A stretch of DNA of 17,562 nucleotides from an uncultured Prevotella sp. (GTDB taxonomy: Bacteria > Bacteroidota > Bacteroidia > Bacteroidales > Bacteroidaceae). The translations under genes and the position numbers were made by a program. The stretch spans positions 1-17,562 of the forward strand of contig CALBJK010000225.1 in NCBI GenBank assembly GCA_937892695.1. The letters run 5' to 3'. Under the pieces are notes generated by a model. It saw only the letters and a program-made list of their open reading frames with translations. It ran no database searches and was not told the DNA's origin. Positions 6,162 through 13,684 of this stretch are shown piece by piece (positions within the stretch are counted from its first letter, which is position 1; each line of letters starts with the position of its first letter).

Positions 6162-7838
6162 TTAGTAGGCGTATATTTTTATGCGTCCCGTCCAGTAGGC
6201 CTTAACTGTGTGCTTGGGGTCGCTGTCGTCCTTTAGCTCATACTCCACGGTGTACAAATCATCCACACCATCCACACGTTGCACCTTTGAAATCTTTATA
6301 GTGCCTTCTGTGGCTGGGGCTACGATGTCAGGCTCAGTAGAGTCTGCCGTATAGTGCTCGTAGGCCCATGTGCCCTTTCTCACTGCAGTGTAACCCACAT
6401 AGTAACCTGGCACCCATGTGTAGGGGGCATACTTGTCGGCTGCCACATCGGCGATGGTGTAAGTGCCCTCAGGCGTGGTCTTGTCAGCGGGGAGGATAAG
6501 GTCGAGCATGAACGACTCGTTGGTGACATGGTCGTTCATAACGAGTTCGAACTCCCTCACGTCATCATGCATCTCTCCCTGGTTGGCATTCTGGTAGCCC
6601 TGAGTACAGTAGGCATAGCTGTAGGTGTCGTTGGAGAACACCATCTCCTTGTCATCATTCAGCTTGTTGTCCACAGTCTGCGGACGCTTGTCTATCAGCT
6701 TCACCTCGCCCATGGGGTACTCACCAGTGACATGCACACCGTTGCGTGTGGTGATGTCTACCCTGACACTGTATTTGTCGCCGTCGCGCTTCATGGTGAT
6801 TGTGCCTTTGTTTGCATAGCCATAGAGCATCACGCCCGTCTCTGCACTCTTACGCATATCCTGCAGATAGGTGCCGATATACAGCGGATAGCCTATCACG
6901 GTGTAGCAGTCGCCGGAAAGGAAAGTCATGGGTTCGAACTCCGTGATGTCCTCATAGTCAGGCGACGCCTTGTATGTGCCGTCGGCTATTATGATATCTT
7001 CGCCAGCAGGTGTGGTGGAGAAGAGGTCTACGTTGAGCACCACGCCGTCAGAGATTATGCCGTTGTTGTCGGTGCCGTCGAATAGCTGCAGAGTGTAGCG
7101 GTTGTACTTGTCGTCGCCTCCGTGGGCTGTGATAGTGAGTCCTTTGAACACGGTGTTGTCCACATCTTCAATCATGAGCGTGTCCTTGGAGCTGGAACTC
7201 CTGTTCTCAAATGTCAGTCCACCCTCATAGTGTATGGTGAAGCTCTCACCCTGGTCAGACACGAAAGTGCCGTCAATCTTGTAGCCATCCACCGTCTTGA
7301 CCACTGTGATAGAGCCGCTCTTGACGGTCTTGTACTCTAATTTGCCGACGGGGCTTAGCTGGCGCACGAAGGTGGTCTGTATGTCGGCGGAACCTGCGGC
7401 TGTAGTCTCGTCAAGCAGGTATGTGCCCTCTGGCAGAACGGCATTGTCGGCATCCTGGCTGTCGGCGGCATAAATGTCGAGCGACACCACCACGCTGCCG
7501 GGAGTGGTGGGTATGTACTGCTGGTCGTCGTCCACCTCCAGTTCGTCGTTGGTGAGTATGAGGTAGTAGTTGGCGGCTCCTTGTGACGACTGCGACTTCA
7601 CGCCCTCGAAATAGTTTCCTTTCACCTGTTTGGTGAGTTTCAAGTTCTGTGTGCGCGTGATATATGATACGTCGCCTACGCTGACACCGCCGAAGGTCGG
7701 GACATCGCCAATGCGCTCAAGGTACAGGTTACCACTGACATTGGCCTTTGTGTCATCTGTCCTTGTGATGACAAACTGTGCACTCGCTGTGGATGCCATC
7801 AAAAGGGATGATATGGCGGTAAGTAAAAGTTTTCTCAT
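6162..7838 (-). CDS. Exported protein with three repeated beta-rich modules, function unknown
   Basis: A 558-aa protein with a clear signal peptide (MRKLLLTAISSLLMASTASA, likely cut before Q21) and no further membrane segment, so it is periplasmic, surface-exposed or secreted. After an N-terminal strand-rich segment (21-87) there are three diverged copies of one module: about 88-211, 246-383 and 428-558. Each starts with a YxLxL-type strand (NYYLILTND, NRYTLQLFD, REFELVMND), has a central xxxGTY motif (LPEGTY 135-140, IADGTY 284-289, TPEGTY 455-460), and ends with a glycine-started strand pair (GSITVVK 174, GTITMKR 345, GTIKISK 512) followed by alternating hydrophobic strands. I do not recognise the family; a calycin-like or beta-sandwich fold is possible. 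It lies 25 bp downstream of the T9SS-tailed gene, probably in one operon, and both are bracketed by IS-end remnants. No enzyme motif is visible. Confidence 0.8.
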   Translation of the reverse strand: MRKLLLTAISSLLMASTASAQFVITRTDDTKANVSGNLYLERIGDVPTFGGVSVGDVSYITRTQNLKLTKQVKGNYFEGVKSQSSQGAANYYLILTNDELEVDDDQQYIPTTPGSVVVSLDIYAADSQDADNAVLPEGTYLLDETTAAGSADIQTTFVRQLSPVGKLEYKTVKSGSITVVKTVDGYKIDGTFVSDQGESFTIHYEGGLTFENRSSSSKDTLMIEDVDNTVFKGLTITAHGGDDKYNRYTLQLFDGTDNNGIISDGVVLNVDLFSTTPAGEDIIIADGTYKASPDYEDITEFEPMTFLSGDCYTVIGYPLYIGTYLQDMRKSAETGVMLYGYANKGTITMKRDGDKYSVRVDITTRNGVHVTGEYPMGEVKLIDKRPQTVDNKLNDDKEMVFSNDTYSYAYCTQGYQNANQGEMHDDVREFELVMNDHVTNESFMLDLILPADKTTPEGTYTIADVAADKYAPYTWVPGYYVGYTAVRKGTWAYEHYTADSTEPDIVAPATEGTIKISKVQRVDGVDDLYTVEYELKDDSDPKHTVKAYWTGRIKIYAY

Positions 7839-7863
7839 ATTGTCTTGCTTTTTTAGAAAGATA

Positions 7864-8325
7864 CTACTGCTTTACAAATTTCACATCGGAGTTCTGGGTT
7901 CTCAGGATATATGTGCCATTAGCCAGGTCAGACACACTGATTTTAAGCGACTGGTCACTTGCTGTGACCTCCTTCACAAGCCGTCCGTCAACGGAATATA
8001 TCCTCACCGCCGTGCCGGAAGCAAGACCTGTGAGCGTGAGACTTGATGATGTCTTGGTTGGCAGTACGATACCGGGTTTGCCTGCCTCAACGGTCTCTAA
8101 GCCTGTTGCCTGCTGCGAAAAGCTCACCGACTTGACTCCGGCAATAGGTGTGCCCGTCTTTACCACTACGGTGAAATGGTCATCGTCATCGGCGGCAAGC
8201 AGATAGTCCACTTTCTCCAAAGCCACCTTGGCGTTGGTGTCGGTCTGCAGATACCACGCTTTCTCGTCCGCCTTGGCCGTGCCTACAGCGAGAACTGTCA
8301 AAACAGAAAGCAAAATCTTTTTCAT
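7864..8325 (-). CDS. Small exported protein with T9SS-type C-terminal sorting domain
   Basis: A 153-aa protein with a signal peptide (cut likely after A19 in GTAKA-DE). Residues 20-75 form a short, acidic, strand-rich segment (including LLAADDDDHF at 42-51). The C-terminal part, about 86-153, resembles a type IX secretion sorting domain: VRIYSVDGRLVKEV (107-120), then LKISVSDLANGTYILRTQ (127-144) and the end VKFVKQ. In Bacteroidetes this domain sends proteins through the PorSS for release or anchoring at the cell surface. Almost the whole mature protein is sorting domain, so it may be an adaptor or a reduced cell-surface protein rather than an enzyme. It is the first gene of a probable operon with the 558-aa modular protein, preceded by a good promoter at 8365-8396. 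The sorting-domain call is from pattern recognition; a generic secretion-linked beta domain is the alternative. Confidence 0.8.
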   Translation of the reverse strand: MKKILLSVLTVLAVGTAKADEKAWYLQTDTNAKVALEKVDYLLAADDDDHFTVVVKTGTPIAGVKSVSFSQQATGLETVEAGKPGIVLPTKTSSSLTLTGLASGTAVRIYSVDGRLVKEVTASDQSLKISVSDLANGTYILRTQNSDVKFVKQ

Positions 8326-8364
8326 TATGTCACTCTTTTATTAATATTAATTACTTCTTGAGTG

Positions 8365-8396
8365 CAAAAATAATATAAAATCATTAAAGTAGGCAA
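8365..8396 (-). promoter_or_regulatory. Candidate promoter of the exported-protein operon
   Basis: On the minus strand TTG (8394-8396) lies 21 nt before TATTTTTG (8365-8372), matching the Bacteroidetes -33/-7 pattern. Transcription would start about 35 nt before the ATG at 8325. Confidence 0.55.
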
Positions 8397-8556
8397 CAAT
8401 AGTCTGTTATTTTTTCTTATAACAAAGATATTACAATAGCGTTATATGAGGTAAACATTACGGACAGATAAACATAACTAGTTGGAAATTAATGATTCAG
8501 ATAACAAAATATTTTAACGGAGTATTGAAAGGTAAGCATCATACATGAAATTCGAA

Positions 8557-8608
8557 TCGTGTATCGTTGATATTTTGGATATCACTTGCCACGGACTTTA
8601 TTGGGTGA
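8557..8608 (+). mobile_element. Solo IS end, inverted copy of the 5848-5898 remnant
   Basis: This 52-bp stretch matches the reverse complement of 5848-5898: TCGTGTATCGTTGATAT is identical in both, then a short diverged part with a 1-nt indel, then an identical ACTTGCCACGGACTTT, and a similar GGGTG end. Its last 18 bp (8591-8608) also match 6045-6062 with two differences. It is therefore the 3' end of the same ISL3-type element, in the opposite orientation, without recognisable transposase sequence before it. Confidence 0.7.
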
Positions 8609-8637
8609 GACGATAAATCCGACAAACAGAACAATTT

Positions 8638-8724
8638 TTCTTCCACATTCCGATATGCCCCATTCCAAGCTCTGATATGCCGCTTTTCACGTTCCAATAT
8701 GCCGCATATCAGAACACGAAAAGC
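8638..8724. repeat. Cluster of 22-bp repeats, three direct copies plus one inverted
   Basis: Read on the minus strand, three adjacent 22-bp units each begin GGCATAT (8682-8703, 8660-8681, 8638-8659), with the rest varying around TxGAAxxTGxAAxxx. A fourth copy on the plus strand (8703-8724, GCATATCAGAACACGAAAAG) meets the first head to head, creating inverted repeats: 8672-8680 with 8704-8712, and 8682-8694 with 8712-8724 (two mismatches). The cluster begins 30 bp after the solo IS end. There is no coding role in sight; it could be a binding-site array, a mobile-element subterminal repeat or a dispersed genomic repeat. Confidence 0.75.
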
Positions 8725-9033
8725 ACCTTTTTATAAGGCGAAACAAATACCTTCATAAATCGTTGAGTATCAATGTGCTAAAAAACCGTACCAGAAAACA
8801 TGGACAAGGCGACTTGTTCGCAAATAGAACAATTTTCAAACTGTATTGAACAACAATGTATGAACGTACGCATTCTGCCAATATCAAAAAGAAATTTCAC
8901 CCAAAGTATAGATATTACACATCGACGCGTCTCCCTGACGGGATGAACAGGCTGCAAACGACACGAACAACACGGTCAGAATAGTTACGACATTCTTTAA
9001 CACGACAAAATTATCAGTTACGATTTAAATTTG
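8725..9033. other. Non-coding stretch upstream of maeB
   Basis: About 310 bp of AT-rich sequence with many stop codons in all frames. I see no gene, RNA or clear structure here, apart from a small possible stem (GTCTCCCTGAC / GTCAG region near 8930-8985) too weak to call. Confidence 0.4.
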
Positions 9034-9041
9034 TACTTTTG
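9034..9041 (+). promoter_or_regulatory. Candidate -7 promoter box for maeB
   Basis: TACTTTTG followed by CA is an exact TAnnTTTG match, 58 bp upstream of the maeB start. The -33 region is weak (TTAT at about 9011). The leader of about 50 nt contains a 12-codon open frame. Confidence 0.55.
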
Positions 9042-9066
9042 CATCAATCGAATAAATAAAGCGATT

Positions 9067-9105
9067 ATGAATTTAAAGAATACAACATCACAACAAATAT
9101 GGTAA
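9067..9105 (+). CDS. Possible 12-codon leader ORF overlapping the maeB start
   Basis: An ATG at 9067 opens a frame for 12 residues (MNLKNTTSQQIW), and its TAA (9103-9105) follows just after the maeB ATG (9099-9101) in a different frame. It lies wholly inside the predicted maeB leader. If translated, terminating ribosomes would finish on top of the maeB start, which could couple or tune maeB translation. There is no codon pattern suggesting attenuation, and it may be chance. Confidence 0.25.
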   Translation: MNLKNTTSQQIW

Positions 9106-11384
9106 AGATAACAAAAGAAAGTGCTCTCGAATACCACGAGCAAGGACGACCCGGCAAAATAGAGGTCAAGCCAACCAAACCGTACCACACACAGACCGAC
9201 CTAAGCCTGGCCTATTCGCCAGGCGTGGCCTATCCATGTCTGGAGATACAGAAAAATCCAGACAGCGTCTACCGCTACACAGACAAGGGAAACCTCGTAG
9301 CTGTAATATCCAACGGTACAGCTGTGCTAGGATTAGGCGACATCGGTGCAATGAGCGGCAAACCTGTCATGGAAGGAAAAGGGCTGCTCTTCAAGATATA
9401 TGGCGGAATCGATGTATTCGACATAGAAATAGCCGAGAAAGATCCGGAAAAATTCTGTGAAACAGTAGAGAGGATTGCGCCGACATTCGGAGGCATCAAC
9501 CTTGAAGACATAAAAGCACCCGAATGTTTCTACATAGAAGAACGGCTGAAAAAGACTCTGGACATACCTGTCATGCACGACGACCAACACGGCACGGCCA
9601 TAATCTCGGCTGCCGGTCTGAAGAACGCTCTGGAAGTGGCAGGAAAGAACATTGCGGACGTGAAGATTGTCGTCAACGGTGCCGGAGCGGCTGCCATAAG
9701 CTGCACGAAACTCTACGTAGCCCTCGGAGCCAAGAAAGAGAACATCATAATGCTCGACTCGAAAGGAGTGATAACAGACGACCGAGAAAAGCTTACTCCG
9801 CAAAAGAAGCTTTTCGCCACTTCGCGTCACGATATCCATAATCTCGAAGAAGCCATAAAGGGAGCCGACGTATTTGTCGGATTGTCAAAGGGAAATGTCT
9901 TGTCCAAGGACATGGTACGCTCTATGGCAAAGAACCCGATCGTATTTGCTCTGGCAAACCCAGTACCCGAAATAAGCTATGAAGACGCTGTGGAAAGCCG
10001 CCCCGACGTGCTCATGTCGACAGGACGAAGCGACTATCCCAACCAAATAAATAATGTCATTGGCTTCCCATACATCTTCCGCGGAGCCCTCGACGTACAT
10101 GCCAAGGCTATAAACGAAGAAATGAAACTGGCCGCAGTCAAAGCCATAGCCGACCTTGCCAAACAGCCAGTACCAGACGTGGTAAACGAAGTATACCATG
10201 TCAACGACCTGACTTTCGGGCCGAAATACTTCATACCCAAACCCGTCGACCCACGTCTTATCACGGAAGTGAGCGCAGCAGTGGCACGAGCTGCTATAGA
10301 AAGCGGTGTGGCACGCCACACCATCACCGACTGGAACAAATACAAGCAAGACCTCATGCAGCTGCTCGGTCAGGAAACCAAGCTCACACGCAATCTCCAC
10401 GCTACAGCATGTATGCATCCGCAGCGTGTGGTCTTTGCCGAAGGTTCGCACACAACAATGATGAAGGCCGCCGTACAGGCCATGACCGAAGGTATGTGCC
10501 ACCCTATACTGCTAGGCAACGTAGACCGCATAAAGCGTCTGGCACAGAGGCTGAAACTCGACCTCACCGGCATAGAGATAATAGACATGCGTGCTGACCA
10601 GGAACAGGGACGAAGGGCTACATTCGCAAAACATCTGGCAGAGAAACGCGCACGACAGGGCTACACTTTCCAAGAGGCATACGACAAAATGTACGAACGC
10701 AACTACTTCGGAATGATGATGGTGGAGACGGGCGAAGCCGATGCTTTCATTACCGGACTTTACACGAAATACTCCAACACCATCAAGGTGGCCAAAGAGG
10801 TTATCGGTATACGTCCCGAGTACAAGACATTCGGAACAATGCACATACTCAACACCAAGAAGGGTACATACTACATCGCCGACACTCTGATAAACCGTCA
10901 CCCAGACGAGAACGTCCTAATCGACATAGCAAAACTATCAGCCCATACAGTACGCTTCTTCAACGAAGAACCGCACATTGCGATGATTAGCTACTCTAAC
11001 TTCGGAACCGACGAGACAGGCAGTCCGGTTGACGTACACAATGCTGTAGCCGAGATGCAGAAAGAATACCCAGACCTGGCAATTGACGGTGAAATGCAGG
11101 TGAACTTCGCACTAAACAAAGAACTGCGCGATGACAAATATCCGTTCACCCGTCTGAAAGGACTCGATGTCAACACGCTCGTGTTCCCCAACATGAGCAG
11201 TGCCAACGGAAGCTACAAACTTCTTCAAGCCCTCGCACCCGATGCCGAAATCATCGGCCCGATACAGATGGGGCTGAACAAACCAATACACTTTACCGAC
11301 TTCGAAAGCTCGGTGCGTGACATCGTCAATGTCACAGCAATTGCTGTCATCGATGCATACGTAGAGAAAATCAAGTCGAAATAA
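9099..11384 (+). CDS. maeB: NADP-dependent malic enzyme with C-terminal phosphotransacetylase-like domain
   Basis: MaeB oxidatively decarboxylates malate to pyruvate, usually with NADP, supplying NADPH and pyruvate in the cytoplasm. The 761-aa length is normal for the two-domain form. The malic enzyme part (about 1-425) shows TDLSLAYSPGVAYPC with the catalytic tyrosine at Y39, GKPVMEGKGLLFK with the catalytic lysine at about K94, the metal-binding LEDIKAPECF (135-144) and HDDQHGTAII (160-169), and the nucleotide-binding glycine motif VVNGAGAAAI (191-200). The C-terminal part (about 430-761) is phosphotransacetylase-like (YFGMMMVETGEADAFITG, then VDVHNAVAEMQ and VNFALNKELR); in MaeB proteins this domain lacks transferase activity and mediates oligomerisation and regulation by acetyl-CoA. 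The ATG at 9099 gives the expected N-terminus; upstream is a promoter at 9034 and a tiny leader ORF. A large hairpin at 11411-11462 ends the gene, so it is probably transcribed alone. Confidence 0.96.
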   Translation: MVKITKESALEYHEQGRPGKIEVKPTKPYHTQTDLSLAYSPGVAYPCLEIQKNPDSVYRYTDKGNLVAVISNGTAVLGLGDIGAMSGKPVMEGKGLLFKIYGGIDVFDIEIAEKDPEKFCETVERIAPTFGGINLEDIKAPECFYIEERLKKTLDIPVMHDDQHGTAIISAAGLKNALEVAGKNIADVKIVVNGAGAAAISCTKLYVALGAKKENIIMLDSKGVITDDREKLTPQKKLFATSRHDIHNLEEAIKGADVFVGLSKGNVLSKDMVRSMAKNPIVFALANPVPEISYEDAVESRPDVLMSTGRSDYPNQINNVIGFPYIFRGALDVHAKAINEEMKLAAVKAIADLAKQPVPDVVNEVYHVNDLTFGPKYFIPKPVDPRLITEVSAAVARAAIESGVARHTITDWNKYKQDLMQLLGQETKLTRNLHATACMHPQRVVFAEGSHTTMMKAAVQAMTEGMCHPILLGNVDRIKRLAQRLKLDLTGIEIIDMRADQEQGRRATFAKHLAEKRARQGYTFQEAYDKMYERNYFGMMMVETGEADAFITGLYTKYSNTIKVAKEVIGIRPEYKTFGTMHILNTKKGTYYIADTLINRHPDENVLIDIAKLSAHTVRFFNEEPHIAMISYSNFGTDETGSPVDVHNAVAEMQKEYPDLAIDGEMQVNFALNKELRDDKYPFTRLKGLDVNTLVFPNMSSANGSYKLLQALAPDAEIIGPIQMGLNKPIHFTDFESSVRDIVNVTAIAVIDAYVEKIKSK

Positions 11385-11410
11385 TCAATAAAGGGAGTTT
11401 GACAATTATA

Positions 11411-11462
11411 AAAAGCCAAGAATGTACCTGTCATTATATAGAAGGTATGGTTCTTGGCTTTT
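11411..11462 (+). terminator. Terminator hairpin after maeB
   Basis: AAAAGCCAAGAA (11411-11422) pairs perfectly with TTCTTGGCTTTT (11451-11462), and TACCT/AGGTA (11424-11428 with 11443-11447) extends the stem inward. The T-rich 3' arm serves as the U-tract. It lies between maeB and ispE, 26 bp past the maeB stop. Confidence 0.8.
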
Positions 11463-11500
11463 ATTGCTATAATATTCAGCAACATTAAAAAACGAAAAAG

Positions 11501-12343
11501 ATGACAGTTTTTCCCTGCGCAAAAATAAACCTTGGTCTGAACGTAGTGTCCAAACGCCAAGACGGATACCACAATCTGGAAACAGTCTTCTACCCTCTTC
11601 CAATATATGACACGCTAGAAGCAACCGAAATGGACAACCGCTTTCCGTCCGAAACAGGATGCGACCTCAAAGTTACAGGCAACTGCATAGATTGTGACGA
11701 ACAGTCAAATCTTGTAGTAAAGGCATACAATATGTTGTCCGAACACTACAGGCTGAAACGACTCCACATCCATCTTCACAAAAAAATACCATCACAGGCC
11801 GGCCTCGGCGGTGGATCGAGCGACGCAGCATACATGATAAGACTACTCAACATGCAAACCGGCCTGGGTTTGACAGACAAAGAAATGGAGACATACGCCG
11901 CACGTCTGGGAGCCGACTGTGCTTTCTTCATAACATCCAGTCCGGCTTACGCAACTGGCATCGGCGACAAATTATCACCAATAGATTGTATGGACGATAA
12001 ACTGAAAGGTTACTTCATAGCTGTTGTTAAGCCAGACATAGCTGTCTCTACCAAAGAAGCCTACTCGGCCATACTGCCTAAAATTCCAGACGAATGCTGT
12101 TTAGAAACAGTCACCAAACGTCCGATAGAAGAATGGAAAGGACGACTTACAAACGATTTCGAGTCGAGCCTGTTCAAGGCCTACCCACGTCTTAAAGAGA
12201 TAAAAGGAAAATTATATGAGCTGGGGGCAGTATATGCCCAGATGAGCGGTAGTGGCAGCTCTGTTTTCGGAATATTCAAGAATCGTCCTAACAATTTAGA
12301 CAGTCGTTTTCCGGAAGACTATACGTCGGTATGTAACGTCTGA
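11501..12343 (+). CDS. ispE: 4-diphosphocytidyl-2-C-methyl-D-erythritol kinase
   Basis: IspE phosphorylates CDP-methylerythritol with ATP, the fourth step of the MEP pathway to isoprenoid precursors. The 280-aa protein is of typical length and shows all GHMP-kinase motifs: AKINLGL at 7-13 with the active-site lysine K8, the ATP-binding loop PSQAGLGGGSSDAA at 97-110, the catalytic aspartate region GADCAFF (D139), and the C-terminal MSGSGSSVFGIF (248-259). The ATG at 11501 places K8 at the expected position, so no other start is needed. A terminator precedes it and two small hairpins follow it. No consensus -7 box is obvious in the 38 bp between the maeB hairpin and the start, so read-through from maeB is possible. 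Confidence 0.95.
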   Translation: MTVFPCAKINLGLNVVSKRQDGYHNLETVFYPLPIYDTLEATEMDNRFPSETGCDLKVTGNCIDCDEQSNLVVKAYNMLSEHYRLKRLHIHLHKKIPSQAGLGGGSSDAAYMIRLLNMQTGLGLTDKEMETYAARLGADCAFFITSSPAYATGIGDKLSPIDCMDDKLKGYFIAVVKPDIAVSTKEAYSAILPKIPDECCLETVTKRPIEEWKGRLTNDFESSLFKAYPRLKEIKGKLYELGAVYAQMSGSGSSVFGIFKNRPNNLDSRFPEDYTSVCNV

Positions 12344-12418
12344 AAAGCTGACCGGCAAAGCAAATTGGGACTATAAACAATGTGTTTCATTAAAGCCTGT
12401 GTCGCACATTCTACAAAT

Positions 12419-12460
12419 AGGGTACAACCCTGTTTTGCCGACAGCCATACTGCTGTTTTT
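12419..12460 (+). terminator. Possible terminators after ispE
   Basis: Two small hairpins occur in a row: AGGGT-ACA-ACCCT (12419-12431) followed by GTTTT, and ACAGC-CATACT-GCTGT (12441-12456) followed by TTTT. Both stems are only 5 bp, so either one, both or neither may work. Confidence 0.4.
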
Positions 12461-12481
12461 ACCTAAAAAAACTAAATACAT

Positions 12482-12512
12482 TTTGTGGTATCGGCTAAAA
12501 TATCTACTTTTG
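12482..12512 (+). promoter_or_regulatory. Consensus Bacteroidetes promoter of the MORN-repeat gene
   Basis: TTTG (12482-12485), a 19-nt spacer, then TACTTTTG (12505-12512) is a full match to the TTTG-N19-TAnnTTTG consensus and the best promoter in the window. Transcription would start near 12519, 16 nt before the GTG at 12535. It may also serve glgB and the membrane protein gene. Confidence 0.75.
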
Positions 12513-12534
12513 ACATTAATATAAAACGCGAAAA

Positions 12535-13647
12535 GTGAAGAAAATCATATTATATATATCGATGCTTTTGCTCCCGATACCATCATTAGGACAAAAGATA
12601 ACACTCGGCTCTTGTACCACCCACGACGGAGGCTCTTACAAAGGACAGATGCAGTCGGGACGTCCGCAAGGCAAAGGACGTACCGTATTCAAGAACGGCG
12701 ACACATACGAGGGCGAATATGTCAAAGGCAAACGTCAAGGAAAGGGCATCTATTCTTTTTCGGACGGAGAAAAGTATGAAGGCGAATGGTTTCAGGACCA
12801 ACAGCACGGCTATGGTACATACTACTTCAAGAATAACAACAAATATGTCGGAATGTGGTATCGCGACTATCAGGAAGGCCACGGTGTGATGTATTACTAT
12901 AACGGTGACAAATACGACGGCGACTGGGCAAAGGACAAGCGTGAAGGGAAAGGACGTTACACATTTGCCGGAGGAGCCTACTATCAAGGCAGTTGGAACA
13001 ACGACCAGAAAAACGGAAAAGGTTTCTTCGACTGGGGCGACGGTACCACCTATAACGGAATGTGGCTAAACAACCAACGTTCAGGACACGGAACCAACCG
13101 TTATGCCGACGGAGATGTATACATAGGAGAATGGCTCAACGACATACAAAACGGGAAGGGCATATACAAATTCCAGAACGGAGATGTCTACGAAGGCGAT
13201 TATGTTCAGGGCGAACGCACCGGCAACGGTATATTCAGATATAAGAACGGCGACAAGTATACCGGACAATTCAAGGACGGCGACAAGGACGGCGAAGGAA
13301 CTTACGTTTGGGAAAACGGTGACACATATACAGGACAGTGGCTTAGTGACAAACAAAACGGGCACGGCAAGCTGTCGAAAAAGAACGGTGACATATTCGA
13401 AGGCGACTTCAAAGACGGTACTATCGAAGGCCAAGTCATCATACACTATGCTGACGGCAGCAAGTTTAAAGGCATTTACAAAAACGGTAAACGCAACGGT
13501 GCAGCCATCGAAGAAAACAAAGACGGACTACGGTTCGAAGGTTCGTATAATGACGACCGTCGTGACGGAAAATTCGTAGAAAAAGACCGTAACGGGGCTA
13601 TTGTCAGGCAAGGACACTACGAAAACGGACGCAGATTTGAAGACTGA
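12535..13647 (+). CDS. Exported MORN-repeat protein with 14 phased repeats
   Basis: A 370-aa protein: an N-terminal signal peptide (residues 1-20, KKIILYISMLLLPIPSLG core, cut likely before Q20) followed by MORN repeats to the end. There are 14 consecutive units of exactly 23 residues (32-55, first unit one longer, then 56-354) on the pattern xxYxGxWxxxxxxGxGxYxxxxG, and a partial last unit (355-370). Units 12-14 have drifted (GQVIIHYADG, GAAIEENKDG). MORN arrays form elongated beta-hairpin solenoids that bind proteins or lipids; bacterial ones are poorly studied, so the role is unknown. The start is GTG: the next ATG (12562) would destroy the signal peptide, and the promoter at 12482-12512 fits the GTG. 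glgB follows after 37 bp with no terminator, so they probably share a transcript. Export suggests an envelope role rather than contact with glycogen enzymes. Confidence 0.88.
   Translation: MKKIILYISMLLLPIPSLGQKITLGSCTTHDGGSYKGQMQSGRPQGKGRTVFKNGDTYEGEYVKGKRQGKGIYSFSDGEKYEGEWFQDQQHGYGTYYFKNNNKYVGMWYRDYQEGHGVMYYYNGDKYDGDWAKDKREGKGRYTFAGGAYYQGSWNNDQKNGKGFFDWGDGTTYNGMWLNNQRSGHGTNRYADGDVYIGEWLNDIQNGKGIYKFQNGDVYEGDYVQGERTGNGIFRYKNGDKYTGQFKDGDKDGEGTYVWENGDTYTGQWLSDKQNGHGKLSKKNGDIFEGDFKDGTIEGQVIIHYADGSKFKGIYKNGKRNGAAIEENKDGLRFEGSYNDDRRDGKFVEKDRNGAIVRQGHYENGRRFED
12628..13596 (+). repeat. Tandem 69-bp coding repeats (MORN units)
   Basis: The 14 MORN units are encoded in steps of 69 bp without indels after the first. 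Codon choice differs between units, so the array is old or kept by selection on the protein rather than a recent DNA duplication. Confidence 0.8.
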
Positions 13648-13684
13648 CACTTAACGATAAGTAAAAACATAAAATCATATAATC

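Noticed and set aside
6354..7085. A 243-codon open frame on the plus strand opposite the 558-aa exported protein
   Set aside because: The minus-strand reading has a signal peptide, internal repeats and a matching terminator. The plus-strand frame has none of these.
8638..8724. CRISPR array
   Set aside because: The units are contiguous and imperfect, there are no spacers of constant length, one copy is inverted, and no cas gene is present.
11400..11500. A sigma-70 style promoter (TTTGACA and TATAAT) before ispE
   Set aside because: The elements are not spaced correctly, and Bacteroidetes use a different promoter consensus. The region is better explained by the maeB terminator hairpin.
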